NCBI GenBank assembly: GCA_002423185.1
Contig: DIUX01000004.1
Span: 372,001-436,000 of the forward strand
Reading direction: 5' to 3'
Source of the DNA: Micavibrio sp. UBA6147
GTDB taxonomy: Bacteria > Pseudomonadota > Alphaproteobacteria > Micavibrionales > UBA1664
Length of the DNA: 64,000 bases
Both the position numbers and the translations under genes were made by a program. This document shows positions 8,865 through 17,852 of this stretch, piece after piece (positions within the stretch are counted from its first letter, which is position 1; the number at the start of each line of letters is the position of its first letter). The notes under the pieces were generated by a model, which made no database searches, was not told the DNA's origin, and saw only the letters and a program-made list of their open reading frames with translations.

Positions 8865-10289
8865 TTAATCGCGCGGTTTAATCATGTCTTCGGGTTTGAT
8901 CCATTCGTCGAATTGCGCATCGGTGAGCAAGCCAAGTGCTTTGCCCGCGTCACGCAGTGTGGTGCCGTCGGCATGAGCCTTTTTGGCGATTTTCGCGGCG
9001 TTGTCATAGCCGATATGTGGGTTCAAGGCGGTGACGAGCATCAGGCTCTCATGCAGGAGTTTGCTGATCCGTTTTTCATTGGCCTCAATCCCGACAACGC
9101 AATTATCGGTGAAGCTGCGCATCGCGTCGGACAGCAACCGAATGGATTGCAGCACGTTATAAATGATGACGGGTTTGAAGACGTTGAGCTCAAAATGGCC
9201 GTTGCTGCCGCCGATGGTGATGGCAACGTGGTTGCCCATGATTTGGGCGCAAACCATAGTGAGGGCTTCGCTCTGGGTCGGGTTGACCTTGCCGGGCATG
9301 ATGGACGAGCCGGGCTCGTTCTCCGGCAAGTTTAATTCACCGATGCCGCAGCGCGGGCCGGAGCCGAGCAAACGCACATCATTGGCGATTTTCATGCACG
9401 ATGTCGCCATGACGTTCAAAACGCCGGACAGCTCAACCAACGCGTCATGCGTGGCGAGGGCTTCGAATTTGTTCGGCGCAGTGACGAAGGGAAGGTCGGT
9501 GATATGCGCAACATGCGCCGCGAATTTTTCGGCAAAGCCTTTTTTGGTGTTGATGCCGGTGCCGACCGCCGTGCCGCCTTGGGCGAGTTCCATGATGCGG
9601 GGCATGGCGGCCTTGACGCGGGCGACATTGTTGCTTATCTGATGGGCATAGCCTGAAAACTCTTGCCCCAGCGTCATCGGCGTGGCGTCTTGCAAATGAG
9701 TCCGACCGATTTTGACGATGGATTTAAAATCTTCGGCCTTGGCCGCGAGGGCGGCGTGCAAATGTTGTAAGGCGGGGATGAGTTCGTGAAAGACTTGCTC
9801 GCCCGCCGCGATGTGCATAGCGGTGGGGAAGGTGTCGTTTGAGGATTGCCCCATATTGCAATGGTCGTTGGGGTGGACGGGCTTTTTGCTCCCCATCTCG
9901 CCGCCCAAAATTTCGATGGCGCGGTTGGACAGGACTTCATTGGCGTTCATGTTGGTTTGGGTGCCGGAACCGGTTTGCCAGACAACCAGCGGGAAATGGT
10001 CGACCAAGCTGCCTTCGATAACTTCTTCGGCGGCTTGGACTATGGCGTTGCCAATGGTGGGGTCAAGGGCGCCGAGTTCCATATTCGCCAAGGCGGCGGC
10101 TTTTTTCTGGATGCCGAGCGCGCGCACGAGCGGGGCTGGCATTTTCTCGGTGCCGATTTTGAAATTCTGCAAAGACCGCTGGGTTTGAGCGCCCCAATAA
10201 ACCTGCGCCGCAACTTCGATTTCGCCAAAGCTGTCGGTTTCGATACGTTTGCTGCTGGGGGAGTCTGAAGTTTTGCGTGCCACGTCCAT
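8865..10289 (-). CDS. fumC: Fumarate hydratase, class II
   Basis: Interconverts fumarate and L-malate in the TCA cycle as a cytoplasmic, iron-independent homotetramer. The 474-residue protein shows the superfamily markers: GSGTQTNMNANEV (substrate site), GRTHLQDATP with the catalytic-region His, and the SS loop GSSIMPGKVNP that carries the catalytic serine. The N-terminus has about a dozen residues more than E. coli FumC, ahead of IETDSFGEIEV. A plausible promoter is at 10336-10363, and the ribbon-helix-helix gene follows closely downstream. Confidence 0.96.
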   Translation of the reverse strand: MDVARKTSDSPSSKRIETDSFGEIEVAAQVYWGAQTQRSLQNFKIGTEKMPAPLVRALGIQKKAAALANMELGALDPTIGNAIVQAAEEVIEGSLVDHFPLVVWQTGSGTQTNMNANEVLSNRAIEILGGEMGSKKPVHPNDHCNMGQSSNDTFPTAMHIAAGEQVFHELIPALQHLHAALAAKAEDFKSIVKIGRTHLQDATPMTLGQEFSGYAHQISNNVARVKAAMPRIMELAQGGTAVGTGINTKKGFAEKFAAHVAHITDLPFVTAPNKFEALATHDALVELSGVLNVMATSCMKIANDVRLLGSGPRCGIGELNLPENEPGSSIMPGKVNPTQSEALTMVCAQIMGNHVAITIGGSNGHFELNVFKPVIIYNVLQSIRLLSDAMRSFTDNCVVGIEANEKRISKLLHESLMLVTALNPHIGYDNAAKIAKKAHADGTTLRDAGKALGLLTDAQFDEWIKPEDMIKPRD

Positions 10290-10335
10290 AATGAGTTAAT
10301 CCATTCCGTGTTGTTGATCTTTGAATATGATGTGT

Positions 10336-10363
10336 ATCGTAAATCACTTTGCGCACAGGTCAA
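10336..10363 (-). promoter_or_regulatory. Candidate promoter for fumC
   Basis: Minus-strand TTGACC (10358-10363), 16-base spacer, TACGAT (10336-10341), about 50 bp upstream of the fumC start. Both hexamers deviate from consensus at two positions or fewer. Confidence 0.4.
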
Positions 10364-10433
10364 TGGGGTTTGACGGTTTTTCGGCGGTTATTCGCCTTAT
10401 CAGGGCTTTATGCGGCCTTGTGCGCGGGTGTTC

Positions 10434-11516
10434 TTAGCGGGCGGCGGCGGATAGGGTGGTGTAATGCCCCATTTTGCGCCCTGCCTTGGCTTCGGCCTTG
10501 CCATAGAGGTGCACAACAACCGCAGGGTCGGTGAGGAGAGTGCCGACGTTCAAGGCTTCGTCACCGATCAAATTCGTCATCACGGCGTTGCAATGGGCGT
10601 CAAACGAGCCGAGCGGCAGGCCGCAAACGGCGCGGACATGTTGTTCGAACTGGCTGCAATGACAGGCATCGAGTGTCCAGTGGCCTGAATTATGAGGGCG
10701 CGGGGCGATTTCGTTGACCAAGAGTCGGTCATCCTTCGTCACAAAAAACTCAACGCCCATAACGCCAACGAGGCTCGATTTATCGGCGATGGTGCGGGCG
10801 ATCTCTTGCGCTTGGCTGAGGATTTTAGCGGGCAAGGCGGCGGGGGCGGTGCTGGTGTGCAATATATGGTCGCGGTGGACATTCAATGACGGCGCATAGC
10901 AGCCGATTTTTTGTTTGCGGTCACGCGCCACAATGACGGAGATTTCGCAGGCAAAGTCGATTTTTTCTTCCAAAATGATGTTTTCGTTGGACAGGGCCGT
11001 CCACGCATCGTCGGCTTCTGCGGGGTTATTGACCGTTTTTTGGCCTTTGCCGTCATAGCCCATTTCGGTGGTTTTAAGGATGCAAGACGGCAACATCATG
11101 AATTTCATCGCTTGATGCACGTCAAACGGTGTCCAGACTTCTTTCCACCGTGCGGTTGGAACGCCGATTTCGTTGAGCCATGTTTTCTCGCGGATGCGGT
11201 TTTGGCTTATGCTTAATATTTGTTCGCCTGGCAAGACATCGCGTGTGCGGTGAATGATCCGCAAGGCGGATGACGGAATATTTTCAAATTCATAGGTGAC
11301 GACGTCAACCTCATCACAAAAGGCCATCAAGGCGGATTCGTCTTCATAGGGGGCGCAGACTGTTTTGCTCGCGACATGGGAGGCGGGGGCACCGCGCTCG
11401 GGGCTGAAGATGACCGTTTTAATGCCGAGGCGGGCGGCGGCCATCGCGGACATGCGGCCAAGCTGGCCTCCGCCGAGGATTCCGAGTGTTTTGACCGGTA
11501 AAATGGTGCGGGTCAT
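10434..11516 (-). CDS. purK: 5-(carboxyamino)imidazole ribonucleotide synthase
   Basis: Uses ATP and bicarbonate to convert AIR to N5-CAIR in purine synthesis. The 360-residue ATP-grasp protein has the PurK N-terminus LGILGGGQLGRM, a VVTYEFENIP segment, LKTTEMGYDGKGQ (the ATP-grasp glycine-rich lid) and NEIAPRPHNSGHWT (Mg and product site). Its partner purE lies about 690 bp upstream on the same strand instead of directly adjacent, because an oppositely oriented small gene separates them. Confidence 0.96.
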   Translation of the reverse strand: MTRTILPVKTLGILGGGQLGRMSAMAAARLGIKTVIFSPERGAPASHVASKTVCAPYEDESALMAFCDEVDVVTYEFENIPSSALRIIHRTRDVLPGEQILSISQNRIREKTWLNEIGVPTARWKEVWTPFDVHQAMKFMMLPSCILKTTEMGYDGKGQKTVNNPAEADDAWTALSNENIILEEKIDFACEISVIVARDRKQKIGCYAPSLNVHRDHILHTSTAPAALPAKILSQAQEIARTIADKSSLVGVMGVEFFVTKDDRLLVNEIAPRPHNSGHWTLDACHCSQFEQHVRAVCGLPLGSFDAHCNAVMTNLIGDEALNVGTLLTDPAVVVHLYGKAEAKAGRKMGHYTTLSAAAR

Positions 11517-11676
11517 TATGTGGTGTCCTGCTTTTGGCGCTGTGCGCCACTGTCATAGCTGTCATAAAGGATATTCGGGGAGAGATACCGTGTCATAGGC
11601 TATCATATATTGTTGCATCTTCAATTCTTTTCTGGTATTTGACATAATCTTATTTCATCATAAGGAAAAATACGCT

Positions 11677-12114
11677 ATGTCAGGTTCATCGGATTACACA
11701 AAAGCTTTACCGGAAGGCGTCGCCCGCAAACGGCAATTAAACCGCGTGTTTTTGCTCAGCGTTATGCCGATGCCGTTTCTTGCCGTTGCGGGGTTTAGCG
11801 GCTTTGCCTTGCAAAATGCCGCCGATCAAATCCGCGCGATGGATGAAACGCAGATCACAACGCTAATCCAAGACGGATGCAGTAAAGAATATCTGGATAA
11901 TTACCGTCACATGGAGCGTGACACCTTTATGCCGCAATGCCTGAACACGGCACAGGAAGAAATCAAGAATATTGATGCCGTGGACGCGTTGGGCGGGCGG
12001 CTATTATTAATCGCCGGCATGTTCGGTGCGGTTGCCGGCTATGGCGCAATCGGCAGTGCACGGGCAATGGCGCGTGAATTTCCAAGGGCAAAGCGCGGCA
12101 ATACGCCATCATAG
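11677..12114 (+). CDS. Hypothetical two-helix membrane protein
   Basis: A 145-residue protein with two hydrophobic segments, VFLLSVMPMPFLAVAGFSGFAL near residues 29-50 and LLLIAGMFGAVAGYGAI near 109-125. A 55-60 residue soluble segment between them contains two cysteines (DGCSKEY, PQCLNT) that could form a disulphide if this part is periplasmic. A TTGACA hexamer is visible about 35 bases before the start, with an AAGGA ribosome-binding site. The gene lies between purE and purK on the opposite strand, which breaks the usual purEK operon. Family not recognised. Confidence 0.68.
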   Translation: MSGSSDYTKALPEGVARKRQLNRVFLLSVMPMPFLAVAGFSGFALQNAADQIRAMDETQITTLIQDGCSKEYLDNYRHMERDTFMPQCLNTAQEEIKNIDAVDALGGRLLLIAGMFGAVAGYGAIGSARAMAREFPRAKRGNTPS

Positions 12115-12206
12115 GGCTTTTTGTTGTTTTGTCGGACGAATAGGCGGTGGCTTTGGACAAGCCGCCGTTTTTTGTTGTGCGGGGATAGGGGGCGACTTCG
12201 CGGATA

Positions 12207-12713
12207 TTATTGCGGGCTGAGGCCAACGGCGTCGGATTGTTCGGTGCGCCAGTTTTCAACACGGGTTTGCAAGGCGGAATCGGACAAGCCCAAGATAGAG
12301 GCGGCGAGCAAGGCGGCGTTTTTGGCACCGCTGTCGCCGATGGCGAGGGTTCCGACCGGCACGCCGCCGGGCATTTGCACGATGGACAGAAGGCTGTCCA
12401 TGCCCTTGAGGGCTTTGCTCTTGATAGGCACGCCAAGAACGGGCAGGACGGTCATCGCGGCGACCATGCCGGGCAGGTGAGCTGCGCCGCCCGCCCCCGC
12501 GATAATCACTTGAAGGCCGCGATCTTTGGCCGTTTTGGCGTAATCGTACAACCGATCCGGCGTGCGGTGCGCGGACACGATGCGGGTTTCATAGGACACG
12601 CCGAGAAGGTCAAGAATCTGCGCTGCATGTTCCATTGTTGGCCAATCGGACTGGCTCCCCATAATGATTCCGACGGATATGGGGGCGTGTGCGGGGGGTG
12701 ATTCTTGCGGCAT
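12207..12713 (-). CDS. purE: 5-(carboxyamino)imidazole ribonucleotide mutase
   Basis: Rearranges N5-CAIR to CAIR, the step after PurK. The 168-residue class I PurE has VGIIMGSQSDWPTM (phosphate site), SAHRTP (residues binding the imidazole ring), GAGGAAHLPGM and GVPIKSKALKGMDSLLSIVQMP. It is full length. The short YdcH-like gene lies immediately upstream on the same strand, 26 bp away. Confidence 0.97.
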   Translation of the reverse strand: MPQESPPAHAPISVGIIMGSQSDWPTMEHAAQILDLLGVSYETRIVSAHRTPDRLYDYAKTAKDRGLQVIIAGAGGAAHLPGMVAAMTVLPVLGVPIKSKALKGMDSLLSIVQMPGGVPVGTLAIGDSGAKNAALLAASILGLSDSALQTRVENWRTEQSDAVGLSPQ

Positions 12714-12739
12714 GGCTCTTTTGAAAAAAAGATGGTGGG

Positions 12740-12943
12740 TTACGCGATGATGTCGGGGAGGAGTTCACTCTCCGCCTTTTGGATCATGTCTTTGAGGATC
12801 AGTTTACGCTTTTTAAGGCGCTGTATCTGAACCAAATCAACGGGCTGAGCGCTTTGCAAACGGTCAATAATATCATCCAGATCGCGGTGTTCGACTCTGA
12901 GCTGCTCAAGCTTTTTATGAAGCTGTTCGTGAATTTCATCCAT
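12740..12943 (-). CDS. YdcH/DUF465 family small coiled-coil protein
   Basis: 67 residues beginning MDEIHEQLHKKLEQLRVEHRD, with the family's helix-turn-helix-like pair of amphipathic helices: a hydrophobic heptad in the first, then QIQRLKKRKLILKDMI in the second. This matches DUF465 (YdcH) proteins, which are commonly encoded next to purE in alphaproteobacteria. Biochemical role unknown. It is probably the first gene of a transcript with purE. Confidence 0.85.
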   Translation of the reverse strand: MDEIHEQLHKKLEQLRVEHRDLDDIIDRLQSAQPVDLVQIQRLKKRKLILKDMIQKAESELLPDIIA

Positions 12944-13153
12944 GGTGTACGAAAATTTACCTTTATTTGAAAAAGTATAACTTTAAGGAACATAGCAAAT
13001 AACTTTGAAAAGATTAAGAAAAATTTTGCTTTCGATGCATTTCTTCTGTGGGCGCGAAATGGGGGGCACAGCGCATGAATTTATGCTGCGGGCTTGATCT
13101 TCGCGTAAAAACAGGACATTCTTCCGGAAAAACAAGGATCGGATGATTTTCCT

Positions 13154-14230
13154 ATGACCAAAAAAATTGCAATTCTGACCAGCGGCGGCGATTGTGCCGG
13201 CCTGAATGCCGCCATTCGCGCGGCGGTGCATCGGGCGGAACTTCTGGGCTGGGAAATTTATGGCATTTTGAATGGAACGCACGGGCTGTTGTATGATCCG
13301 CCGCATGTGCGCCGTTTGCACTCGCGCGATTTCGACAGCAACGTGATGCGCCAAGGCGGAACCGTTCTCGGCACCACCAACAAAGGCAATCCTTTCGAAT
13401 GGCCGATGCCCGACGGGTCAAAAATTGACCGCTCCGGCGATATCATTGACGGGTTTAAAAAGCTCGGCCTTGATGGCGTGATCGGTATTGGCGGGGATGG
13501 CAGCTTTGCCATCTTGCGTGAATTGGCCAATCGCGGCGGTATTAACATGGTCGGCATCCCGAAAACGATTGATAACGACCTTGGCAAGACCGAAGTGTCG
13601 GTCGGATTCGATACGGCGGTTGCCGTGGCGACCGAGGCGCTTGACCGCCTGCAACCAACGGCGGCGAGCCATGACCGTGTGATGGTGCTGGAGGTCATGG
13701 GGCGCGATGCGGGGCATATTGCCTTGAATGCCGGTATTGCGGGCGGAGCGGATGTGATTTTGATTCCTGAAATTCCGTACAGCCTTGAAAAAATCGCGGA
13801 AAAGATTCGTTCGATCAAGAAAAACGGCCGGAACTTCGCGCTTGTCGTGGTGTCGGAAGCGGTCGAAACAATCGACAGCGAGAAAATGATTCGTGAATTC
13901 CATGGCGGCGAAAAACGACTCGGCGGGATCGGTCATTATGTCGGCGAGAAAATTGCCGCGGCGACTGGCTCGGAAACGCGTGTCACCGTGCTCGGCCATG
14001 TCCAGCGCGGCAGTCAACCAACCCATATGGATCGTCTGATCGCCTCGGCCTTTGGCGTCTATGCGGTTGATCTGATCAATCAAGGCAAGTTTGACCGCAT
14101 GGTGTCGTGGTCGAATCGTGGCGTCATTGACGTGCCGATTCAAGACGCGATTGCCGCCTATCAAGAAGTTGACCTGAGTAGCCCATTGGTGCATACCGCA
14201 CGGGCTCTCGGAATTTGCCTCGGCGATTAA
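13154..14230 (+). CDS. pfkA: 6-phosphofructokinase
   Basis: Phosphorylates fructose 6-phosphate to the 1,6-bisphosphate. The 358-residue PfkA-family protein has TSGGDCAGLNAAIR (residues 9-22), GGDGS (113-117), PKTIDND (136-142), MGRDAGHIAL and HVQRGSQPTHMDR. The Gly at the fourth position of GGDGS is the residue typical of ATP-dependent enzymes, whereas the Lys of PKTIDND is typical of the PPi-dependent and mixed subgroup (E. coli has PGTIDND). ATP is therefore the likelier phosphoryl donor, but the donor is not certain. An AAGGAT-type ribosome-binding site precedes the ATG. Confidence 0.9.
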   Translation: MTKKIAILTSGGDCAGLNAAIRAAVHRAELLGWEIYGILNGTHGLLYDPPHVRRLHSRDFDSNVMRQGGTVLGTTNKGNPFEWPMPDGSKIDRSGDIIDGFKKLGLDGVIGIGGDGSFAILRELANRGGINMVGIPKTIDNDLGKTEVSVGFDTAVAVATEALDRLQPTAASHDRVMVLEVMGRDAGHIALNAGIAGGADVILIPEIPYSLEKIAEKIRSIKKNGRNFALVVVSEAVETIDSEKMIREFHGGEKRLGGIGHYVGEKIAAATGSETRVTVLGHVQRGSQPTHMDRLIASAFGVYAVDLINQGKFDRMVSWSNRGVIDVPIQDAIAAYQEVDLSSPLVHTARALGICLGD

Positions 14231-14381
14231 TGAGCGATTAACGGCGATTAAAGCGCGTGATGAGGGGCAGGCAAGATAACGGCTTGCCCCATGACGTGTT
14301 CAGTGTGTAAAATTACAAAAAGATTTGCCGCTGTAACGTTGTAAGGCTGTTTCAGGGCGTTGTTTCAAGGGAAGATTTACC

Positions 14382-14975
14382 ATGCTTTATGTACAGCAAT
14401 CATTGGGGCCGGATGAGGAACTTGTCCATATCGGGCGTTTTCACTGGATGTATACCGTGTCGTCCACGGTGTGGATTGTTATCGGGCTGGTGGGGGCTAT
14501 CGGTGTTTTGGCTGTGGCGACGTATCTTAAAGTTTTTTTGGCTGTTCACGACATGTACGACGTGGGAAAAATGCCAAGTGGTATATATGAACAAGCGTGG
14601 CAAAAAACGGTCGCGGCCAAAGGCGGGTATATTAAATTGGTGCAATCCTCGCACCCTGGGGTGCGGATTGGGTCATTTTTGTTCTTTATTGCCGGCCTCT
14701 ATATGTTTGCGCAGATGATGGTGATTAAGGCGACGACCGAGATTGCCATCACCAATACGCGCTTGATTTACAAGCAAGGCCTTGTGGCGCGGCATGTGGG
14801 GGAGATCAGTATCGACAGGATCGAGGGCGTCAACGTCCTTCAAGGCATGTTGGGGCGGATTTTCGATTACGGCAATGTCGTTGTGCGCGGGATGGGCGTG
14901 GGCGAGGTTATGTTACCGCCGATTGCTCAGCCGATTGATTTCCGTAAGGCCATCGAAAAGGCACGTACGCTTTAA
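14382..14975 (+). CDS. PH (bPH2/DUF304) domain membrane protein
   Basis: A 197-residue protein with two membrane helices, one around residues 25-50 and one near 102-120 (FLFFIAGLYMFAQMMVI). These are followed by a bacterial pleckstrin-homology domain recognisable from ATTEIAITNTRLIYKQGLVARHV and then SIDRIEGVNVLQGMLGRIFDYGNVVV. The architecture is that of YdbT/DUF304-like inner-membrane proteins whose function is undefined. It is single and ends just before a strong terminator at 15022. Confidence 0.82.
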   Translation: MLYVQQSLGPDEELVHIGRFHWMYTVSSTVWIVIGLVGAIGVLAVATYLKVFLAVHDMYDVGKMPSGIYEQAWQKTVAAKGGYIKLVQSSHPGVRIGSFLFFIAGLYMFAQMMVIKATTEIAITNTRLIYKQGLVARHVGEISIDRIEGVNVLQGMLGRIFDYGNVVVRGMGVGEVMLPPIAQPIDFRKAIEKARTL

Positions 14976-15021
14976 GACTTTTGCTTGGAGCGCTTTTTAG
15001 AGTAAGCGTTTTTATTATTAT

Positions 15022-15050
15022 AAATCAGGCTGTTACAGCCTGATTTTTAT
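15022..15050 (+). terminator. Rho-independent terminator between the PH-domain gene and ilvD
   Basis: A perfect 11-bp stem (15022-15032 with 15036-15046, arm AAATCAGGCTG) with a 3-base TTA loop, and a T-rich tail. Confidence 0.85.
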
Positions 15051-15076
15051 TATCAATATAAAAAGAGGTGTATGAA

Positions 15077-16801
15077 ATGTCGTCATCAAAATGGGATAAA
15101 ACAAAACTCGTCAGCCGCTATGTGACCGAAGGGCCGAAGAGCGCCCCGCACCGCGCCTATTATTACGCGATGGGGATGACGGAGGAACAGATTCACCAGC
15201 CTTTGGTCGGGGTCGCGACATGCTGGAATGAGGCTGCACCCTGTAACATTGCCCTGTCGCGTCAGGCCAAAGCCGCCAAAATCGGTGTGTCCGAGGCGGG
15301 CGCAACGCCGCGCGAATTCACAACGATTACGGTGACGGACGGGATTGCGATGGGGCATGAGGGGATGCGCTCATCGCTGGTGTCGCGTGAAGTGATCGCC
15401 GATTCGGTGGAATTGACGATGCGCGGGCATTGCTATGACGCGCTGGTGGGGATTGCGGGGTGCGATAAGTCGCTCCCTGGGATGATGATGGTGATGGTGC
15501 GGCTTAATGTGCCGTCAGTGTTTATGTATGGCGGTTCGATTTTGCCGGGGCGTTTCAAAGACCGCGATGTGACGATTATTGACGTGTTCGAAGGGGTCGG
15601 TAAACACGCGACCGGTGAATACAGCGATGAAGAGCTGAAGGAATTGGAATGCGTGGCGTGTCCATCTGCGGGCGCGTGCGGCGGTCAATTCACTGCCAAC
15701 ACCATGGCGTGTGTGTCCGAGGCTATGGGGCTTGCCTTGCCGGGGTCGGCGGGGGCGCCGGCGCCGTATGAGAGCCGTGATGAATATGCGATAGCCTCAG
15801 GGCAGGCGGTTGTTGAATTGATCCGCAAAAACATTCGCCCGCGCGATATTGTGACGCGCAAATCACTTGAAAACGCGGCGGCGGTGGTTGCGGCTACGGG
15901 CGGGTCAACCAATGCGGCGCTGCATTTACCGGCTATCGCGCATGAAGCGGGGATTGATTTTGACCTTCATGACGTTGCGGAAATTTTCAAACGCACCCCG
16001 TATATTGCCGATTTGAAACCGGGCGGACGGTATGTTGCCAAGGATATGTTCGAAGTCGGCGGCGTGTCCGTGGTGTTGAAGGAATTGCTCAAGGGCGGAT
16101 ATTTGCACGGCGATTGTTTGACCGTGACCGGAAAAACCCTTGCGCAAAACCTTGAACATGTCGAGTTTCCGGCCGATCAGGATGTGATTCGCCCGATCAC
16201 AAACCCGCTTTCGCCCACTGGCGGTGTGGTTGGTTTGACGGGGAATCTGGCACCCGAGGGGGCGATTGTGAAGGTTGCGGGCATGAAAAACCTTGTGTTC
16301 GAGGGAACCGCCCGCGTCTTTGATTGCGAGGAAGATTGCTTTAACGCCATTCAGGCCAAACAAATTGCTGAGGGCGATGTGTTGGTGATCCGCTATGAAG
16401 GCCCGAAGGGTGGCCCCGGAATGCGCGAGATGCTGTCGACCACTGCGGCGCTGTACGGGCAAGGCATGGGCGACAAAGTGGCGTTGATTACCGATGGGCG
16501 GTTTTCAGGCGGGACGCGCGGTTTTTGCATCGGGCATTTGAGTCCTGAGGCCGCCGTAGGCGGGCCTGTTGCCCTCATCAATAATGGCGATAGAATCCGC
16601 ATTGATGCGGAAAAAGGAACGATTGATTTGTTGGTCGATGAGGGGGAATTATCCGCCCGCCGCGCAAAATGGCGCCCGAAACAGCATAATTATCAATCCG
16701 GCGCCCTGTGGAAATATGCCCAATTGGTCGGGTCGGCGCAAAAGGGTGCGGTGACCCATCCAGGGGCAAAATTCGAAACGCACACATTCGTTGATCTGTA
16801 A
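15077..16801 (+). CDS. ilvD: Dihydroxy-acid dehydratase
   Basis: Dehydrates 2,3-dihydroxy-isovalerate and -methylvalerate to the 2-oxo acids in valine/isoleucine synthesis. The 574-residue IlvD/Edd protein carries three cysteines in the cluster-binding positions (Cys56 in AAPCN, Cys129 in GCDKSLPGMM, Cys201 in PSAGACGGQF), plus GRFSGGTRGFCIGH near the C-terminus. I start at ATG 15077 because AGAGG lies eight bases upstream; the GTG at 15068 overlaps that site. It lies between a terminator and a non-coding gap, so it appears monocistronic. Confidence 0.96.
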   Translation: MSSSKWDKTKLVSRYVTEGPKSAPHRAYYYAMGMTEEQIHQPLVGVATCWNEAAPCNIALSRQAKAAKIGVSEAGATPREFTTITVTDGIAMGHEGMRSSLVSREVIADSVELTMRGHCYDALVGIAGCDKSLPGMMMVMVRLNVPSVFMYGGSILPGRFKDRDVTIIDVFEGVGKHATGEYSDEELKELECVACPSAGACGGQFTANTMACVSEAMGLALPGSAGAPAPYESRDEYAIASGQAVVELIRKNIRPRDIVTRKSLENAAAVVAATGGSTNAALHLPAIAHEAGIDFDLHDVAEIFKRTPYIADLKPGGRYVAKDMFEVGGVSVVLKELLKGGYLHGDCLTVTGKTLAQNLEHVEFPADQDVIRPITNPLSPTGGVVGLTGNLAPEGAIVKVAGMKNLVFEGTARVFDCEEDCFNAIQAKQIAEGDVLVIRYEGPKGGPGMREMLSTTAALYGQGMGDKVALITDGRFSGGTRGFCIGHLSPEAAVGGPVALINNGDRIRIDAEKGTIDLLVDEGELSARRAKWRPKQHNYQSGALWKYAQLVGSAQKGAVTHPGAKFETHTFVDL

Positions 16802-17003
16802 TTATAACAGTGTTTTACGATGGTTTTCTTGAGTGGATTTTGAGGTTTGAAACTTCTGTGCTAGGATGCTGCGTGCCTGAGTCGGGGGTGGAGTTTTCCC
16901 CAATTCTGCACAGGCATTTGTGGAGTTATTCACAAAAAGCCTTTGAATTTCGATATGAGTCTGTTAAAAACTCCTTCGCCTCGTAAATAACAATGACGAA
17001 AAA

Positions 17004-17564
17004 ATGACGTTGATAAGGCAAAAAAGAAGAGCGTTTCTCAAAGTGGTCGGTGCCGGTCTTGTCGGTTTGTCGGCTCTTATGGTTAAAGTGATGCCGGCTT
17101 CCGCCCGTGAAACAATCGGTCGGTCGGTTTCCATGAAAAACCTGCATACCGGAGAAATCTATAAAGGGATTTATCGGGTCGGTGGGTATTACATCCCTGA
17201 GGAATTTGAGAAGATCAACACGTTGATGCGTGACCATCGTTGTGGCAAAAAACGCGCGATGGATCCAAAATTGATTGATATCATCGCGGATATTCAAAAA
17301 AAATGCGGCTGTGTTGAGCCGGTGGGCATTTTGTCTGGCTATCGCTCGGCGGAAACCAATGCGATGCTGCGTAAGAATACATCCGGCGTGGCCAAAAATT
17401 CATTCCACATTAAGGGACAGGCCGCAGACATCCGTTTGAACGGTGTTCGCACCAAATATCTTTGCACACAGGCGATGAACCTTAAAGCCGGCGGTGTTGG
17501 CTATTACCCCAAGAGCAACTTTGTCCATGTGGACACTGGCAAGGTTCGGCACTGGTCGGCCTAG
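17004..17564 (+). CDS. DUF882 / peptidase M15-like exported protein (YcbK family)
   Basis: A 186-residue protein with a twin-arginine-like leader: KRRAFLK followed by VVGAGLVGLSALMV and an ASA cleavage site near residue 35. The mature part has the M15/DUF882 signature: SGYRSAETNAML, then SFHIKGQAADIR (first His and Asp zinc ligands) and FVHVDTGKVRHW (second His). The family includes murein DD-endopeptidase-like enzymes (E. coli MepK/YcbK). The length is typical. A terminator follows at 17613. Activity on peptidoglycan cross-links is inferred from the family. Confidence 0.86.
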   Translation: MTLIRQKRRAFLKVVGAGLVGLSALMVKVMPASARETIGRSVSMKNLHTGEIYKGIYRVGGYYIPEEFEKINTLMRDHRCGKKRAMDPKLIDIIADIQKKCGCVEPVGILSGYRSAETNAMLRKNTSGVAKNSFHIKGQAADIRLNGVRTKYLCTQAMNLKAGGVGYYPKSNFVHVDTGKVRHWSA

Positions 17565-17612
17565 TCGTCTTTTGATCACGTGTTGCTTTTGGTTTATTTC
17601 AGCCATTCGATG

Positions 17613-17637
17613 AACAGCCCTGTGGGGCTGTTTTTAT
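17613..17637 (+). terminator. Rho-independent terminator after the DUF882 gene
   Basis: An 8-bp stem (17613-17620 with 17625-17632, arms AACAGCCC/GGGCTGTT), a 4-base loop and a T-run. The rest of the ~290-bp gap to folKP shows no convincing gene. Confidence 0.75.
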
Positions 17638-17852
17638 TTGTGGGAGAGGTTAGGACACGAACCTTGCTTGCGAGCCGTACGCGCGGCGGATAGGTTTGTT
17701 GGATGATGGTTGTGAATTTTTTGACCTGATTTTTCATCGTTTTTTGCCTTTTGACCGGTGGAAGGTATACGGAGGTTTGTAATCGGGTTTGTAATCGGCG
17801 GCGATGCCGATATGATGGGCTAACCAAATGAGTAAGAAAAGAGTTCCGATCT

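Noticed and set aside
17594..17737. Minus-strand 47-aa frame starting MKNQVKKFTTIIQQ between the DUF882 gene and folKP
   Set aside because: Its 3' end runs through the terminator hairpin at 17613 and there is no convincing promoter or close ribosome-binding site.
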